Positions 44,301 to 56,560 of a DNA stretch of 64,000 nucleotides are shown here, in pieces; positions within the stretch are counted from its first letter, which is position 1, and each line of letters opens with the position of its first letter. Origin of the DNA: Zingiber officinale (taxonomy: Eukaryota; Streptophyta; Magnoliopsida; Zingiberales; Zingiberaceae). The position numbers and the translations under genes are program-made. The DNA is taken from contig NC_055992.1 of assembly GCF_018446385.1 (NCBI RefSeq), positions 103,000,947 through 103,064,946 on the forward strand, in the 5' to 3' direction. A model generated the notes under the pieces. That model made no database searches, was not told where the DNA came from, and saw only the letters and a list, made by a program, of their open reading frames with translations.

Positions 44301-44983
44301 AGGTAAAAAATAAAAATTAAATTATCAAGTATGGTGTTTAGGGTTTCAGGAGATTCACCTCCGGTTGTTTTCAAGTCTTGATGTATGGTGTCCTCTGAAT
44401 CTTTCACTTTGTTTACTGTGTCATCTTTTACAGCAAGTAAAAAACCTTGTTTGATATCTGCGAGTTGATATGATAAAGAGGTCGAAACCAAAGGATCCAA
44501 AGACACTGATGCAGATTTTCTTCGCTTATTGTGTGCCATAGATCCTTTTAAATGTCTTTGCTTCAACTTAATAATAGGTTCCTCGAGATCAGGCTCTTCT
44601 TGTTCTACAGATTGATCATTATTTGAGTAATCATCATGGACAACTTCTAGAGGAGAAACAGCTTTTGGGAACTTCTGTGTCTTATTTCTGCACCTTTTGC
44701 GCAGATCCTTCAAAGGAATGTCAATTTGATCATCAAAGGTACCATAAGGATAAGATTTGTCTTGTTCGCCTGATTTGAATGAAAATGTTTCATCTTCTTT
44801 TTCCACCATCTCGATTTTTATCCGCTTAGTAAGACCAGGACCAGCCTTGTTAACGTGTTTCTGAATATCTGTAGATCCATCCTCTCTTCTAACATCCGAC
44901 TCATATACTTCACGCAAGAATTTGAGTCTGGAAGATCGTCTTGTGGGCTGCACATTGTGATGTCTAGACACTGAGTCCCTCAT
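41394..44983 (-). CDS. Unrecognised plant nuclear-type protein, six coding exons, 848 residues
   Basis: Coding exons (minus strand): 44983-44359, 44161-42975, 42892-42814, 42735-42347, 41746-41648 and 41561-41394. Every intron is GT-AG and phases agree throughout (1, 0, 1, 0, 0), giving 848 residues. The start at 44983 (MRDSVSRHHNVQPTRRSSRL) is the first true ATG after a 5' UTR splice. The N-terminal third is basic and nuclear-looking (TKRIKIEM, DLRKRCRNK, HNKRRKSA). The middle exon is long, acidic and Ser-rich, without a domain I know. The C-terminal third has TSQEKLCQVLSDIGLQDV, a helical stretch (SQQQMHDIERIATQLLKKLN), then LEKTTKKWLSIMKKDCIRFC and the ending QKRRRITFADEVGGKLCHVK. The C-terminal blocks look conserved, but I cannot assign the family. 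Paired E2F-type sites upstream suggest a role in dividing cells; that is inference. Confidence 0.82.
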
Positions 44984-45028
44984 TGTTGAAGGGACACAAG
45001 TGAATCTTTGTAAGTTGCAATTAAAACG

Positions 45029-45650
45029 CCTGGGCAAAAAAGATCAATTTCTTCTTCAACTCCCCAGGTCCACTTGGTTCTTACCAAGATTATTCCTGTT
45101 TAATCGAAAATATAGGATTCATCCCTCAGAGAACATAGCTAACAGAACAGGCAGAGAACATAGTTAACGTTATGACATATGCTCTATGTATTTGATATGC
45201 AAACAGGGGGAAAAATTGCAATTTTCTGAGTCCAAATTAGAATAACGCAAACATTAAGAAACGAGCAACTAGATTTTCCTCCAAATCAGTTGTCATTCAA
45301 AAGGGAAAAAAAAAAACTTTGGCTTAGGGCAAATAGAGCGGCAGAACAGCTGCCAGCTGAGTTTTCCGAATCATGGAATTTTTATAAAAAAAAAAATAGA
45401 TGGGAAGTCCCATGGTGATTAAACATCGCAAACACGGTAAATGTATTTCGACTATATATCAAACAGAAATGCAAAATCTACGTGTAGATAAACCTCGAGA
45501 AAACCCTGATACCGGGAGGAAGAAAAGGGAGTCTAACCTGGGCGGAAGCGCCCCTTTTGCCTGATAGGAAGAGTGGAAGAGGTGAAGACGGACTCCTAGC
45601 TGTGCATTATCGATCGCCAGATCGCAGCGCAGCGGGAACGTAGAGAGAGA
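45029..45650 (-). other. 5' UTR intron and leader exon of the 848-residue protein gene
   Basis: On the minus strand an acceptor (TTTTTTGCCCAG) precedes 45029, and a donor (CGCCCAG|GTTAGAC) follows 45538. This predicts a leader exon right of 45538 and a ~509-bp 5' UTR intron (45030-45537). The leader contains a CT-repeat (GA-repeat on the plus strand) at about 45641-45657. Leader introns are common in plant genes. The transcription start is not determined. Confidence 0.55.
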
Positions 45651-45704
45651 GAGAGAGCGGAGGGATGATTTGGATTGGGTTGATTAATAGAACGGAACAA
45701 AAAA

Positions 45705-45726
45705 TTTCGCGCCGGAATTTGGCGCG
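45705..45726. promoter_or_regulatory. Paired E2F-type sites upstream of the 848-residue protein gene
   Basis: TTTCGCGCC at 45705-45713 and TTTGGCGCG at 45718-45726 both fit the E2F/DP consensus TTTSSCGC and start 13 bases apart. They lie about 50-100 bases upstream of the probable leader exon of the reverse-strand gene. In plants this arrangement is typical of genes induced at G1/S. Confidence 0.65.
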
Positions 45727-46111
45727 TAACGGACGGAAACGTCCTTGAACACGAACGCTTCTCTCGTCAAACCCTACAATTCGAATATTCGATGAGCAGT
45801 GGGCACTGAGAGGGCGGTCTGACCATCCCGATCCGGTTCGAACATTGTCTGACTCCATTGAGCCGGACCGAATCCATAATGCCATCCCTCAATCCAAATA
45901 TTTTTGCCCAAAAGGGAAATAATACACTTTTGTTAACAAAAAAGAAATAAAATTACAAATATAATTCATATAAAATAATTAATGTTTTAAAAAAATCATT
46001 TAAAAAGCATCATATTTTTTTTAAAAAACATAGAGTTTAAATTTTTTTTTACTTAACTGAAATTATTAAATCATATAGAATAGTTTCAAAATTATTAACT
46101 CATATATCTAT

Positions 46112-46290
46112 TTGAGCACGGATCCTCTACACGGTAAAGTACAATTCAAATGATAAATCATTCTATTTATTGGTGGGATCCTTTGAACCCCACCTATTAT
46201 ACAAGTAAGATCCAAGGGATCCCACCTATGAGGTACCTCTGGTCCAAGAATGGACCAAGGGTACAGGTCCAAAGGATCCTGTCCATATTT
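46112..46290. mobile_element. Small inserted sequence in the left arm of the foldback (MITE-like)
   Basis: About 190 bases present in the left arm but absent from the matching place in the right arm, where sequence runs directly into TTTCTCATTTTA. The insert carries GGATCCT near both ends in opposite orientation and further GGGATCC/TGGTCC inverted motifs. Borders and target duplication are uncertain. Confidence 0.45.
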
Positions 46291-46773
46291 ATTTCTCATT
46301 TTATTCTTATCAATTGATTAATTTTTTAGATTAGTCGAATCGATTTTGCTCTATATCAAAACGTTAAAATTTTGAATAAATTAGTGGACTGATTTACGGT
46401 TTTTTTTTAAATTAATTTTAGATAAAATTATTTGATGGATCAAACGACCTCGAATTGACATGAAACTATTTCATATGTATTTTACTATCTCTCCTGATTA
46501 TATTCATGCCCTCAAATGTCATACACCAGCCGTATTTGTTCAAAATTAGATGATAGACTAAATAACTTCGAATTAACATAAAATTAGTTTATATATATTT
46601 TTCTCCCTCTCCGGATTATATTTATGTTCTCAAATATTAATTTAACTCGATATATTGAAAGGAATGTATTCATATGTTAATTTAACCCAATATATTAAAA
46701 GTAATAATTTTTTTTAACATGAATATATTTAAAAATTTTAATTTGTATTAAAAAATCCGACTAATAGACCAAA

Positions 46774-49386
46774 TGTAACGACCACTCTTCTTATCTATAC
46801 TACTACTCTCTAAGGGCGACCGTTACTTATCTATTACTCTACTTACTAGTGTTACTTATGCTATTATTAGCAACACTTAAATTTATCACGACCCCAGAGA
46901 AGTTCCTACCGAAAAATTTCAACAGAATCTCCCCTGTACCGGTGACAATAATCATCAATACATGCAAAATAAACCATCAGTCACATGCGGCTGGTATATA
47001 TATTTCACAACCACGCAGTAATAAGACACAACAACTTAAAAAAAACTATTCTAGTAATAGCAAATGAATAAAGCTCCAACAGTGGGGAACAACCAAACTA
47101 ACAATGCAGAATAAACTCAATTAGCAACATAAGAAAAAGGAAACAACTCTTTAACAATCTCAACTTCTCTAATAACATTAAAGAAGGACTCTAAACAACT
47201 TCTTAGCCAAGTCCCGAGGCTTCCATAGTTTAACATCACACACATCCATCACGCATCCTCCTTGTCGCCTTCCTCTTTATACTTTAGCTTTTCCTTTATC
47301 TGCAGTAGGAGGAAAATAAATCTATAAGTGAAATGCTTAGTAAGTACTAAACTATCTCACAAAAACTCAAAAGTGCATAAGATACAAAGGATGCTAAAAC
47401 TGAAATGCTATAAAGAAAAGCTACACATACTCATCGAATAGCAAAGCACTAAATAATCTGCATACTCATGATATACAAGAATAAATCTGCATGCTGGAAA
47501 TAAAGCTAATCATGCTCAATAAACTCATAAGGAAGCAAATGAAAACCAATACTGTATGCTTAGAATTATAAGAGCTAAACTTTGCTAGTTCTAAACATAG
47601 GTGATACTTGTTTCATTTACTTATATCCTCATACTTGAAATTAATATTTAACTTTCTTCTTCTCTTTCTTGTGCCCAGGCTTAGTACCAAATGCGCGCTC
47701 TCTAATAGAGACTGAGGTAGCGAGCCTCCAGTCCTATGAGGGTAAAGACCTTGGTCTTACCAGGGCCAAGACCTTGAAATTGGTCACCTGAATTTGTTTA
47801 ACGACAACCTTGGAAGTCGGGTACTAGTCTCTTACTTTAAATTACTTGTTATCTTTTCTAACTAGACCTTGGTCTTTTCTCTACTCATAACTTCTCATAA
47901 TCCCCTAATAGAGTTTACTAGAACACTGTAAGTATATCTAACAAGTAGAGAATTGCAACTAACTGAGCATGCTATAAAAATAAAGCAAAGTCAATCAAAC
48001 TACAAGATAAGCTTAATAGTTGTTCATGTTCAAGAAAACCAAGAAACTAACACTACATACTTTAAATAAAGGTTGTTCTTGCCTTTTTGAGTAGCAAGGA
48101 AAATGCTAAACTCATTCTAACTAAATAAAGGGTTGTTCGTGCTCTTTGAGTAGCAAGGAAAATGCTATTTGTGCTTATGGTAGTACAGGAAGATTACAAA
48201 ACTACAAGGAACTAAATACTGGGATGCTAGATAAGGTAGCAAAACAAACAAATCCCAAATCCTTATAATATGGCTATTCATGCTAACTAAAATAAGCAAA
48301 GAATTCAGAATTGTAATGCTGGAAAAATAGGGTTGTTCGTATTCAAGAATAGCACCAAAAACTAATATTGCCACTTAGATAACCTGCTGATCAGGCCTAC
48401 TAATTAACCAGGATTACCAAAAATTGAAATGCTAAAGATCAAGGGATGTTTATGCCCATCTGCATGGCTCAAAAGAAAAACAAACTTGCTGGAATTTATG
48501 GGCAATAGGTAGATATACAAGGATACAACACTGCAGTGCTACAGACATGCTTAAAACATGAACTAGGTGCTAGAATTAGAGGGCTGTTCGGATTATCACA
48601 ATTGAAGCATATCAATCACAAAACTCAAAATTCTCATGCTAATTGAATAACAAGGAAACTAACACTGCATACTTGACTAAGGAGTTGTTCATGCTCATTA
48701 ACTACACGGCTAAATCCCTAGCAACCATTCTGCACAGTAAAATCCGAAACAAAGGAAACGAAAACCCTAAGTTCGGAGCAACTCCTACCACAGGTGAGTA
48801 GTACTTACAGCGGTTTGCTTGGACTTACAACCGAGAAGGTGACGACTTAGGGTTCGGAGGAACTTGAACTTCCCGACCTCTTCCTCGTGCCTACGAGCTC
48901 TCCTCGATGAGAGGATCAAAATTAGCAAGGTTCGCCGGAAGAAAGCCTTCGTCGGCCGCTGGAGGGAGGAAACCTAGCTCCGTCGCCTTTTTCGCCCGAG
49001 AGCAGAAAATCGCCGCGCCGCGCGTGCGTGAGAGTAGAAGAGGGTTTCGGGCGAGGAGAGGAAAAGAAAATAACTTAACCCTCTTAAACCTAGGTATTTC
49101 GGTTTTAATTATAACTTATATATATCTCGTTCCATATTCTTTTATAAAACATTTGCGGAACAGTTGGCTAGCTGGATTTGGTTAAAGTCGGGTTCGGCCG
49201 GAGGTCTCGGGTTCGAATCTCGGCTCAGACATTTTTTGTCGAAACTTCTTTCGTTTAGTAAAAATATCAAACGATCTCCAAAAATTACGTAAAAATACTC
49301 TAAAAATCTCTAGAATATTTCTATAGCATTTCTAAGTATTAATAAGGATTTTTAGAACTTGAAATAGGGAAAATTGGATCGTTACA
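46774..49386 (+). mobile_element. Solo LTR of a Ty3/gypsy-type element, 2613 bp
   Basis: Begins TGTAACGACC and ends GGATCGTTACA, and is flanked by a perfect 5-bp duplication CCAAA (46769-46773 and 49387-49391). Removing it restores the foldback repeat (GACCAAATAATCTCGAATTG). The TGTAACGACC start and multi-kilobase length are typical of Del/Tekay-like LTRs. No primer site, polyprotein or second LTR is present. A frame at 48907-49185 inside it has no recognisable domain and is taken as non-coding. Confidence 0.85.
49164..49236 (+). other. tRNA-like Pol III promoter motif inside the solo LTR
   Basis: TTGGCTAGCTGG (49164-49175) resembles a tRNA A box and GGTTCGAATCT (49210-49220) a B box, about 35 bases apart as in tRNA genes, followed by a six-T run near 49231-49236. 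The sequence between does not fold as a cloverleaf I can recognise, so it is not called a tRNA gene. Confidence 0.4.
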
Positions 49387-52340
49387 CCAAATAATCTCGA
49401 ATTGACATGAAACTAGATCTTATATAATCAGCTAGTTCTTCTGATTATATTCATATCCTTAACATCAATTTAACCTAATATATTGAGAGCAATAATTTTT
49501 TATACATGGATTAAATTAAATATTTCCATGTTCAAAAAATCATCGTTCTCCATAGATTGAGTAAAATTGACGGTTGAGATGAGGGCATAGAAATAATCAG
49601 AAGAGGTAAACGAATATATAAGAATTGGTTTCATGTCAATCTGAGGTTATTTGGTCCATCGACTGATTTTGTCAAATCCAAGGTCATTTGGTCCATCAAC
49701 TGATTTTGTCCAAAATTGACTAATGGGTCAAATGATCGAATTGACATAAAATCAATTTCTATGTGTTATTCTACCTCTCTTGATTATTCCATGCTCTCAA
49801 ATGTTAATTTGACTCAATATATTAAGAGTAATAATTTATTAAACATGAATTAAATTATTCCATGCTCTCAAATGTTAATTTGACTCAATATATTAAGAGC
49901 AATAATTTTTTAAACATGAATTAAATTTTTTAAACATATTCATATTTAAAAAATTATTGTTCTCAATATATTAAGTCAAATTTATGTTTAAGGGCATGAA
50001 TATCAACAGGAGAGATAGGCGAATACATAAGAACTAGTTTCATATCAATTTGAGGTCGTTTGATCCATTAGCCGAGTTTCTCCAAAATCGGCTGATAAAC
50101 TAAACGATCTCGAATTGATATGAAACTAGTTCTTATGTGTTCGTCTACCTCTCTTGATTATATCGATGCCCTAAAACATCAATTTGACTAAATATATTGA
50201 GAGTAATCATTTTGTGAACATGAAAATATTTGAAAAATTCAATTCGTGTTTAAAAAAGTTGGCTGATGGACCAAATAACCTTGGATTGACATGAAACAAG
50301 ATCTTATGTGTTCAGCTAGTTCTCCTGATTATATACATGCCCTCAAATATCAATTTGATCTAATATATTGAGAGCAATGATTTTTTGAATATGAATTAAA
50401 TTTTTCAAACATATTCGTATTCAAAAAATCGTTGCTCTCAATATACTGAGTCAAATATACGTTTAAGGGCATGGATATAAGGAGAGATAGAAGAACACAT
50501 AGGAGCTAGTTTCATGTCAATCCGAGATCATTTGATCTATCAGTCAATTTTGTCCAAAATTGACTAATAGACCAAATGACCTCGGATTGAATTGAAATTA
50601 GTTCTTATGTGTTTGTCTATGTCTCTTAATTATATTCATGCACTCAAACATCAATTTGACTCAATATATTGAGAATAATGATTTTTTGAACATGAAAATA
50701 TTTAAAATTTTTAATTTATGTTAAAAAAATCTAGTTGATATCAAACGACCTCGAATTCACATGAAACTAGATCCTATGTATTTGTCTAGTTCTCATGCAT
50801 GATTTTATCCATACCCTCAAATATCAATTTGACCTAATATATTGAAAGTAATAATTTGTTAAACATGAATTAAATTTTAAAATATATTTATATTTAAAAA
50901 ATCATTGTTCTCAGTATATTGAGTTGAATTGACATTTGACAGCATATATATAATCGGGATAGATAGACAAACACAAAGGAACTAATTTCATATCAATCCG
51001 AGGTCATTTGATCCATCAACTAATTTTGTCCAAAATCAGCTGATGGACCAAATGACCTTTGATTAACATGAAACTAGTTCCTATGTATTCGTCTACCTCT
51101 TCTGATTATATACATAATCTCAAACATCAGTTCAACTCAATATATTGAGAGCAATAATTTTTTGAATATAAATATGTTTGGAAAAGTTAATTTGTGTTCA
51201 AAAAATTATTACTCTTAATATTTTATGTTAAATTGATGTTTAAGGGCATGTATATAATCAGGGGAACTAGCCAAATACATAAAATATAGTTTCATCTCAA
51301 TCTGAGATCGTTTGGTCAATCAATTAAATTTTTCGAATACAAATTAAATTTTTAAAACATTTTTATATTTAAAAAATAATTGCTCTAAATATATTGAATC
51401 AAATTGAGGTTTGAGAGTATGGATATAATAGGAGAGGTAGATGGACATATAGAAACTAGTTTTATATCAATTCGAGGTCATTTAGTCCATCGGTCGATTT
51501 TGATCAAAATCGACTAATGAATTAAATGATCTTGGATTGACATGAAATCAATTCCTATATGTTCGACTACCTCTCCTAATTATATCTTTGCCCTCAAATA
51601 TCATTTTGACTCAATATATTAAGAGTAATGATTTTTTAAATATAAAAATATTTAAAATATTTAATTAATATTTAAAAAATTATTGCTCTCAATATATTAG
51701 GTTGAATTGATATTTTAGGATATAGATATAATTAGTAGAACTAGACAAACACATAGAATTTAGTTTTATGTCAATCTGAGGTAGTTTGGTCCATTGGCCG
51801 GATTTTTTTTAACACAAATTAAAATTTTCAAATATATTCATATTCAAAAAATTATTGCTCTCAATATATTGAGTTAAATTGACATTTAAAGGCATGGATA
51901 TAATCAAAAGAGGTAGACGAACACATAGAAACTAGTTTTATATTAATCTGATGTCATTTAGTCCATCAACCAATTTTGGGCAAAATAAGTGATGTACCAA
52001 ACATCAAATTAACATTTGAGGACATGGATATAATCAGGAGAGATAGCCGAATATATAAGAATTAATTTCATATCAATCTGAGATCATTTGGTACATCAAC
52101 TAATTTTACTTAAAATTGACTTTGAAAAAAAAAACTAAATCAGCCAACTGATTTGCTCAAAATTTTGATGCTTTGGCACAGAGTGAAATTGATTTAACTA
52201 ATCCAAAAAATCAATCGACTTATTAAGGTAAAATGAGAAATGGGTACGTGATTTGGTAATTTTGAAACTACTCTATATGATTTAGTAATTTTAAAAATTT
52301 CCTTACGTGGGTCAATAAAAAATCGAAACTTATTTATATT

Positions 52341-54124
52341 TTAACATCACCAATGAGGAGGGACCCCAAGTGGGGTCCATATGTCAAGGGGATTAGAGTA
52401 AGTGGCAGTCAAAAGGACAAGATAAGAAAAGGATCGAGGAATCTATTCGGTGGGAATTCCCTCATCCCAATCAGCTAAGGTTGATGAGACACTCTGAGGG
52501 GTCCAGCCCCCTGCTCGGTCGAATACTTATGGGGTCTTGCTCCCCATTACATCCCAATTGGTGCAGGGCTGATCGGACACTCTGAGGGGCCCAACTCCCC
52601 ACTCAGCCGAATACTTATGAGTCTTTGCTCTCCATCACCTCTCGATTGGTTGATGCCGATCTGACATGCTCTCAGGGGCACGTGCCCCAGTCTGCTAGTT
52701 ATTTATGGGGCTCTACTCCCCATCACCTCCCGAATGGCTGATATCGATCGGACATGCTGTCAGGGGCCCCGCGTCCTAATCTACAAGTTATTTGGGGGCT
52801 CTACTCCCCATCACCGAAATGCTATCAGGGGTCGTGCCCTAGTATGTCAGCTGTTCGTAAGGCTCAACTCCCCCCAGGGATACTATCATAGTTCATCCAC
52901 TCCTCATGAGAAACTATGATCCTTATTTATAGCTCATCTTCTAACTAGTAGTCCAATAGGCCTTCCGACCCATGAGCCTATTTCACCATTAATACAACAC
53001 GTGAGTTTGTTTGAAAATTAGAATATTGTATCTTTGCATGGATATGCAATACTCCCTCATACCTATGATGAGACTGTAGGATACGAAAGTATAATGATTA
53101 AACAGGTTATCAAGCGGTGATATGATCTCTCATTAAATGCAGAGATTACAAGAGGCATTATAAAAGGGGCTTGATTAGGTTGCAACTATCACTCGCTCAG
53201 ATCAAATTAATAATTCTACTCAACCGAACCTCTTAACCTACACTAAGGTAGTATAATAGAGGTCCAAATCGTCTCTCTCGCAGAACTAATGGCAAGACAT
53301 TTATTTTTAGACAAAGCCAAACAAGGAGATTTTTGTTGGAGGTTTTGTTCTCTAAACTTAATACAGTAAATGAAATCCTATCTAACAAGTAATGATGAGC
53401 TCATAGCGCAGTGTCACTCTACACTACAAACACCATAAACATACATAAATGAAATCAACTATCAAACCTAGCTAACTATCAAAGACTATCCCTACACCAT
53501 ATTATCACACTACAATACGAGAATCATCATCAATAGGCATAACATGAAACAAAAGCAAAAAACACAAATTGCATAAGGAAAACGACAATCAAACAAAAGC
53601 AATTGACTAAACAACTTAACAATAATTAAACAAAATCTAACACTGTATAAAAGCTAAACCTGTACCACATTGTTACACTATGATACAAGATCATCATGCA
53701 TAAATGAAACTAGCAAAGTTGCAACACTAGACAATCAAATATGAATAACGAAATAACACATGAAACAAACAAGAAAATCAACTAAATTAACCAATCTCTC
53801 TTCCACAATCAACTCCATTTGGCTACCCTCCGCCATCACACGAAGAGCCTAGAGATAGAACTACTAGCTCCGGGGCGTATCAACAAAGACGACTGACTGA
53901 GTTGATCACGAACAACTATGGAATGTGTTGTCCTCCTCCTCACTATTTTGCTAAGGTTGAGTTGCTGCCAGAATTAAGATGAAGGAACAGTGAAGTTCTG
54001 CCAGAAATGAGATAAAGCACTATATGCTTGAGTGAGTTTCTGTCGGAATCCCTTGCCTCTTAATGAAGAGCCTTGTCGGAACAAAACCACTCTGGCCGAA
54101 ATATCTTGAATGGAGCTGGAGAAG
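52341..54124. other. Degenerate repeat-derived DNA, possible LTR fragment
   Basis: Apart from the 85-bp repeats, no gene is seen. ATTATAAAAGGGGC near 53159 looks like a retroelement TATA box and is followed by sequence that could be R/U5. From 53340 to 54124 the DNA is A-rich with AAACAAAAGCAA-type runs and two similar segments (near 53490 and 53660: CTACACCATATTATCACACTA and TGTACCACATTGTTACACTA). I could not define element ends. Confidence 0.4.
52488..52880. repeat. Tandem repeat of about 85 bp, roughly five copies
   Basis: Each unit contains GACACTCTGAGGGG or GACATGCTSTCAGGGG, then AATACTTATGGGG or GTTATTTATGGGG, then CTCCCCATCACCTCCCGATTGG. Copies begin near 52488, 52569, 52656, 52743 and 52818, and diverge progressively. 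GGGG/CCCC short inverted motifs occur inside every unit. Confidence 0.7.
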
Positions 54125-54127
54125 TGA

Positions 54128-56558
54128 TGGAGTGTATACTAAAAGCCTAGCTTTTGTAAACATTTATTTTTGAAATAAAAGAATAACATTGGTCAATATC
54201 TGTATTTATTTGTTAAATGTAATTGTTCAATTAATTTATATAGTAGATAATATGGAGTGTGGTGTCACACTCAGAAGATCATGTTGTCGGCTCTCTATAA
54301 ATTATAAACAAGTTGCTCACGACTAAGATGGAAAGGAACAAACCATCAGAATAGTCATAGTATAATTAAGTATTAGTTTATCTTGACTAATAAATTACAC
54401 TGATACACTTTAAGTGTATTGAGTATGACCATTTAGGCAAGTTCTTTTTGTACTGACTTAGTAAAAGAACTAGAGCTTAGTTATTATGGAAGTGTGTGCT
54501 CTTAATCCTAATATAATAACAAGCACATATATTTAATATGTATTTCTTTGACTTATCAAAGGGTGAGGTTTAGCTCAATAAATCAATATGCCCGATAAGT
54601 TGGGAAATGATATTACTTATAGCGTGTGTTGTTGATTATAGAAGGATCTGTGTCCTAGTTATCTAGGTTAAGAATGTCCCCAAGAGGAGCTCATAAGAAT
54701 TGTCATGTTAAACCCTGCAGGTGGACTTAGTCCGACATGACAATAAAGTTGAGTGGTACTACTCTTGGAGCTAGATATTAATTAAGTGAGTTGTCAGTAA
54801 CTTACTTAATTAGTGGACATTCGTAATCTTAAATACAGGGAGACTAACACACTCATAATAAGAAGGAGCCCATAATGTAATTTGGGATTGGTGCGGTAGT
54901 GCGGTAATAACTCTCTAGTGGAATGAGTTATTATCGATGAACTTGAGTTGTGTGTTCGGGGCGAGCATGGGATACTCAAGCTCATCGGAAGGCCAAAACT
55001 AATTTATCCTCTAGGTCCCTGTCGTAGCCTCATTATAGCCTCAAGTCCATCCAAATGTAAGGCTCTTCTTGATGTCCAAGAAGTGGGCCGGTCCAATGCT
55101 TGGTGACCAAGCAAGGGCCGGCCACATCCTCTTTATAGGGGCCGACCCTATTGCTTGGTGACCAAGCATGTAGGGGCCGACCAAGAATAATTCAAATAGG
55201 AGGGGTGTTTTGAATTTTTAAAATCTTCTCTTTGAAGAAAACTACAAGTTTTAAAAGAGATATTTTAATTTTTAAAACTTTCCTTATTTGAATTAGGCCA
55301 CATGTTTTAATAGAGAGTTTTAAAAGTTTTAAAACTTTCCTTTTTTTAACCATCTTCATGGTATAAGAAAAAAAGGAAGATAAGTTTTAAAATTTAAATT
55401 TTCTATCATCATATTAAAAAATAAATTTTATAAGAGAAATTTTAAATTTTAAAACATGGTTTTAATTTTTAGAACTTTCTTTTTTTAACTCCTACTTTAG
55501 GAAAGAGAGCTTGTAAATTTTATAAGAAGATTTCTTCTTGTAAAATTTTGAAAATATATTTCTTATTCCTCTTGATGAGGTGGTCGGCCACCTTGCTTGG
55601 TGCCCAAGCAAGTGGCCGACCATAATAAAATAAATAAAATCATCACAAAATCAAAATTGGTGATTGATTCAATCAAGAGGAAAGAAAAGGAAAAATAAAA
55701 AGGGGAAAGGAAAAACTCTTGGATGATTTTATTTTTTGTAAATTTTTTTTCCTTATTTACCTTGGGCAAGTAATATAAAAGAAGGAGTGAGGGGGTTTCA
55801 TGAGATACAACTCTTATTCTTTTGCTTGGAGATCTCTTGGTGGCCGGCCCCTCTCTCTTCTCCCTTTCCCTTTGCTCTCTTCTCCTTTGTGGTGGTGGTG
55901 GTCAGATTTTAGAAGAAGAGGAGGAAGCTTTTGGGTGGTGTTCATCTTGGAGGATCGTCGCCCACACGACGTCCAAGGCGAGGTGAGGAATAGGCAGAAG
56001 ATCTCGAGGTCATTAGCTTACAAAGAGAAGGTATAACTAGTAATTTTCTTCCGCATCATACTAGTTATTTTCTTTGTAAGAATTCTAAATACAAGAGGCA
56101 ATTAGATCTAGTTTATCAAATTTATTTTTCGAGTTTATGTTTTCTTCTTTTTCGAATTTGTGATTCGATTGTTCTTTTTTGTTAACCTAGAGTTATTTAA
56201 GGAAATTAAATATTAGCTTTCCTTAAAAGGCTTTGACTAAGCGGTGGTGGTTGCTCCCATATCCAAGAAGGCCATGTGCCTCGCCATGCAGTCCTGGAAC
56301 CCAATTTTGGAAATTAATATTTAATGGAATTAATAACATAGGTGGATTTGAATCAATAGTGTTAAGTTCCGTTTGCGATTCAAATCTAAACCATTAAGAA
56401 CAGATAAGTTAAATTTGGAATCAATGATGTTAAGTTTCGTCTGCGATTCCTAATTTAACTTCTAAAGAACACAATAGGTTATTTAAGGAAAGGTTCGACA
56501 CTTGTACAAAAATTTTTTGTATAGTGGAACCGGTATGTTTTCCAAGGATTAACCAACA
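54128..56558 (+). repeat. 5' LTR of retrotransposon D, about 2.4 kb
   Basis: Begins TGGAGTGTATACTAAAAGCC, a start typical of copia LTRs (TG may be three bases earlier), and ends GGATTAACCAACA just before a primer site at 56561. It contains repeated GGTGACCAAGCA and GGCCGGCC motifs. A TATA-like GTAATATAAAAGAAGG lies near 55770. The second LTR is outside the window. No coding frame. Confidence 0.65.
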
Positions 56559-56560
56559 AT

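Larger units (their letters stand above)
46028..52340. repeat. Large foldback structure of alternating inverted subrepeats
   Basis: The left end (about 46028-46480) is the reverse complement of the right end (about 52000-52340). For example TTAAATCATATAGAATAGTTTC near 46068 pairs with GAAACTACTCTATATGATTTAG near 52263, and both continue through a T-run/A-run into the core. The core consists of ~470-bp units in which a segment containing GAATTGACATGAAACTAG is followed by its own reverse complement. Palindrome centres such as ATTTTGTCCAAAAT recur near 49715, 50090, 50550, 51030, 51500 and 51975. The other centre lies within CTCAATATATTGAG. No coding capacity. A Ty3-type solo LTR and a small inserted sequence interrupt the left part. 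Confidence 0.75.

Noticed and set aside
45607-45885. 92-codon minus-strand frame upstream of the orphan gene
   Set aside because: It covers the promoter with E2F sites and the CT-rich leader. It has no motif and lies upstream of the predicted leader exon.
48907-49185. 92-codon frame with basic N-terminus
   Set aside because: It lies wholly inside a Ty3-type solo LTR and has no recognisable domain.
49164-49236. Functional tRNA gene
   Set aside because: A and B box motifs are present, but no acceptor stem or anticodon arm could be paired by eye.
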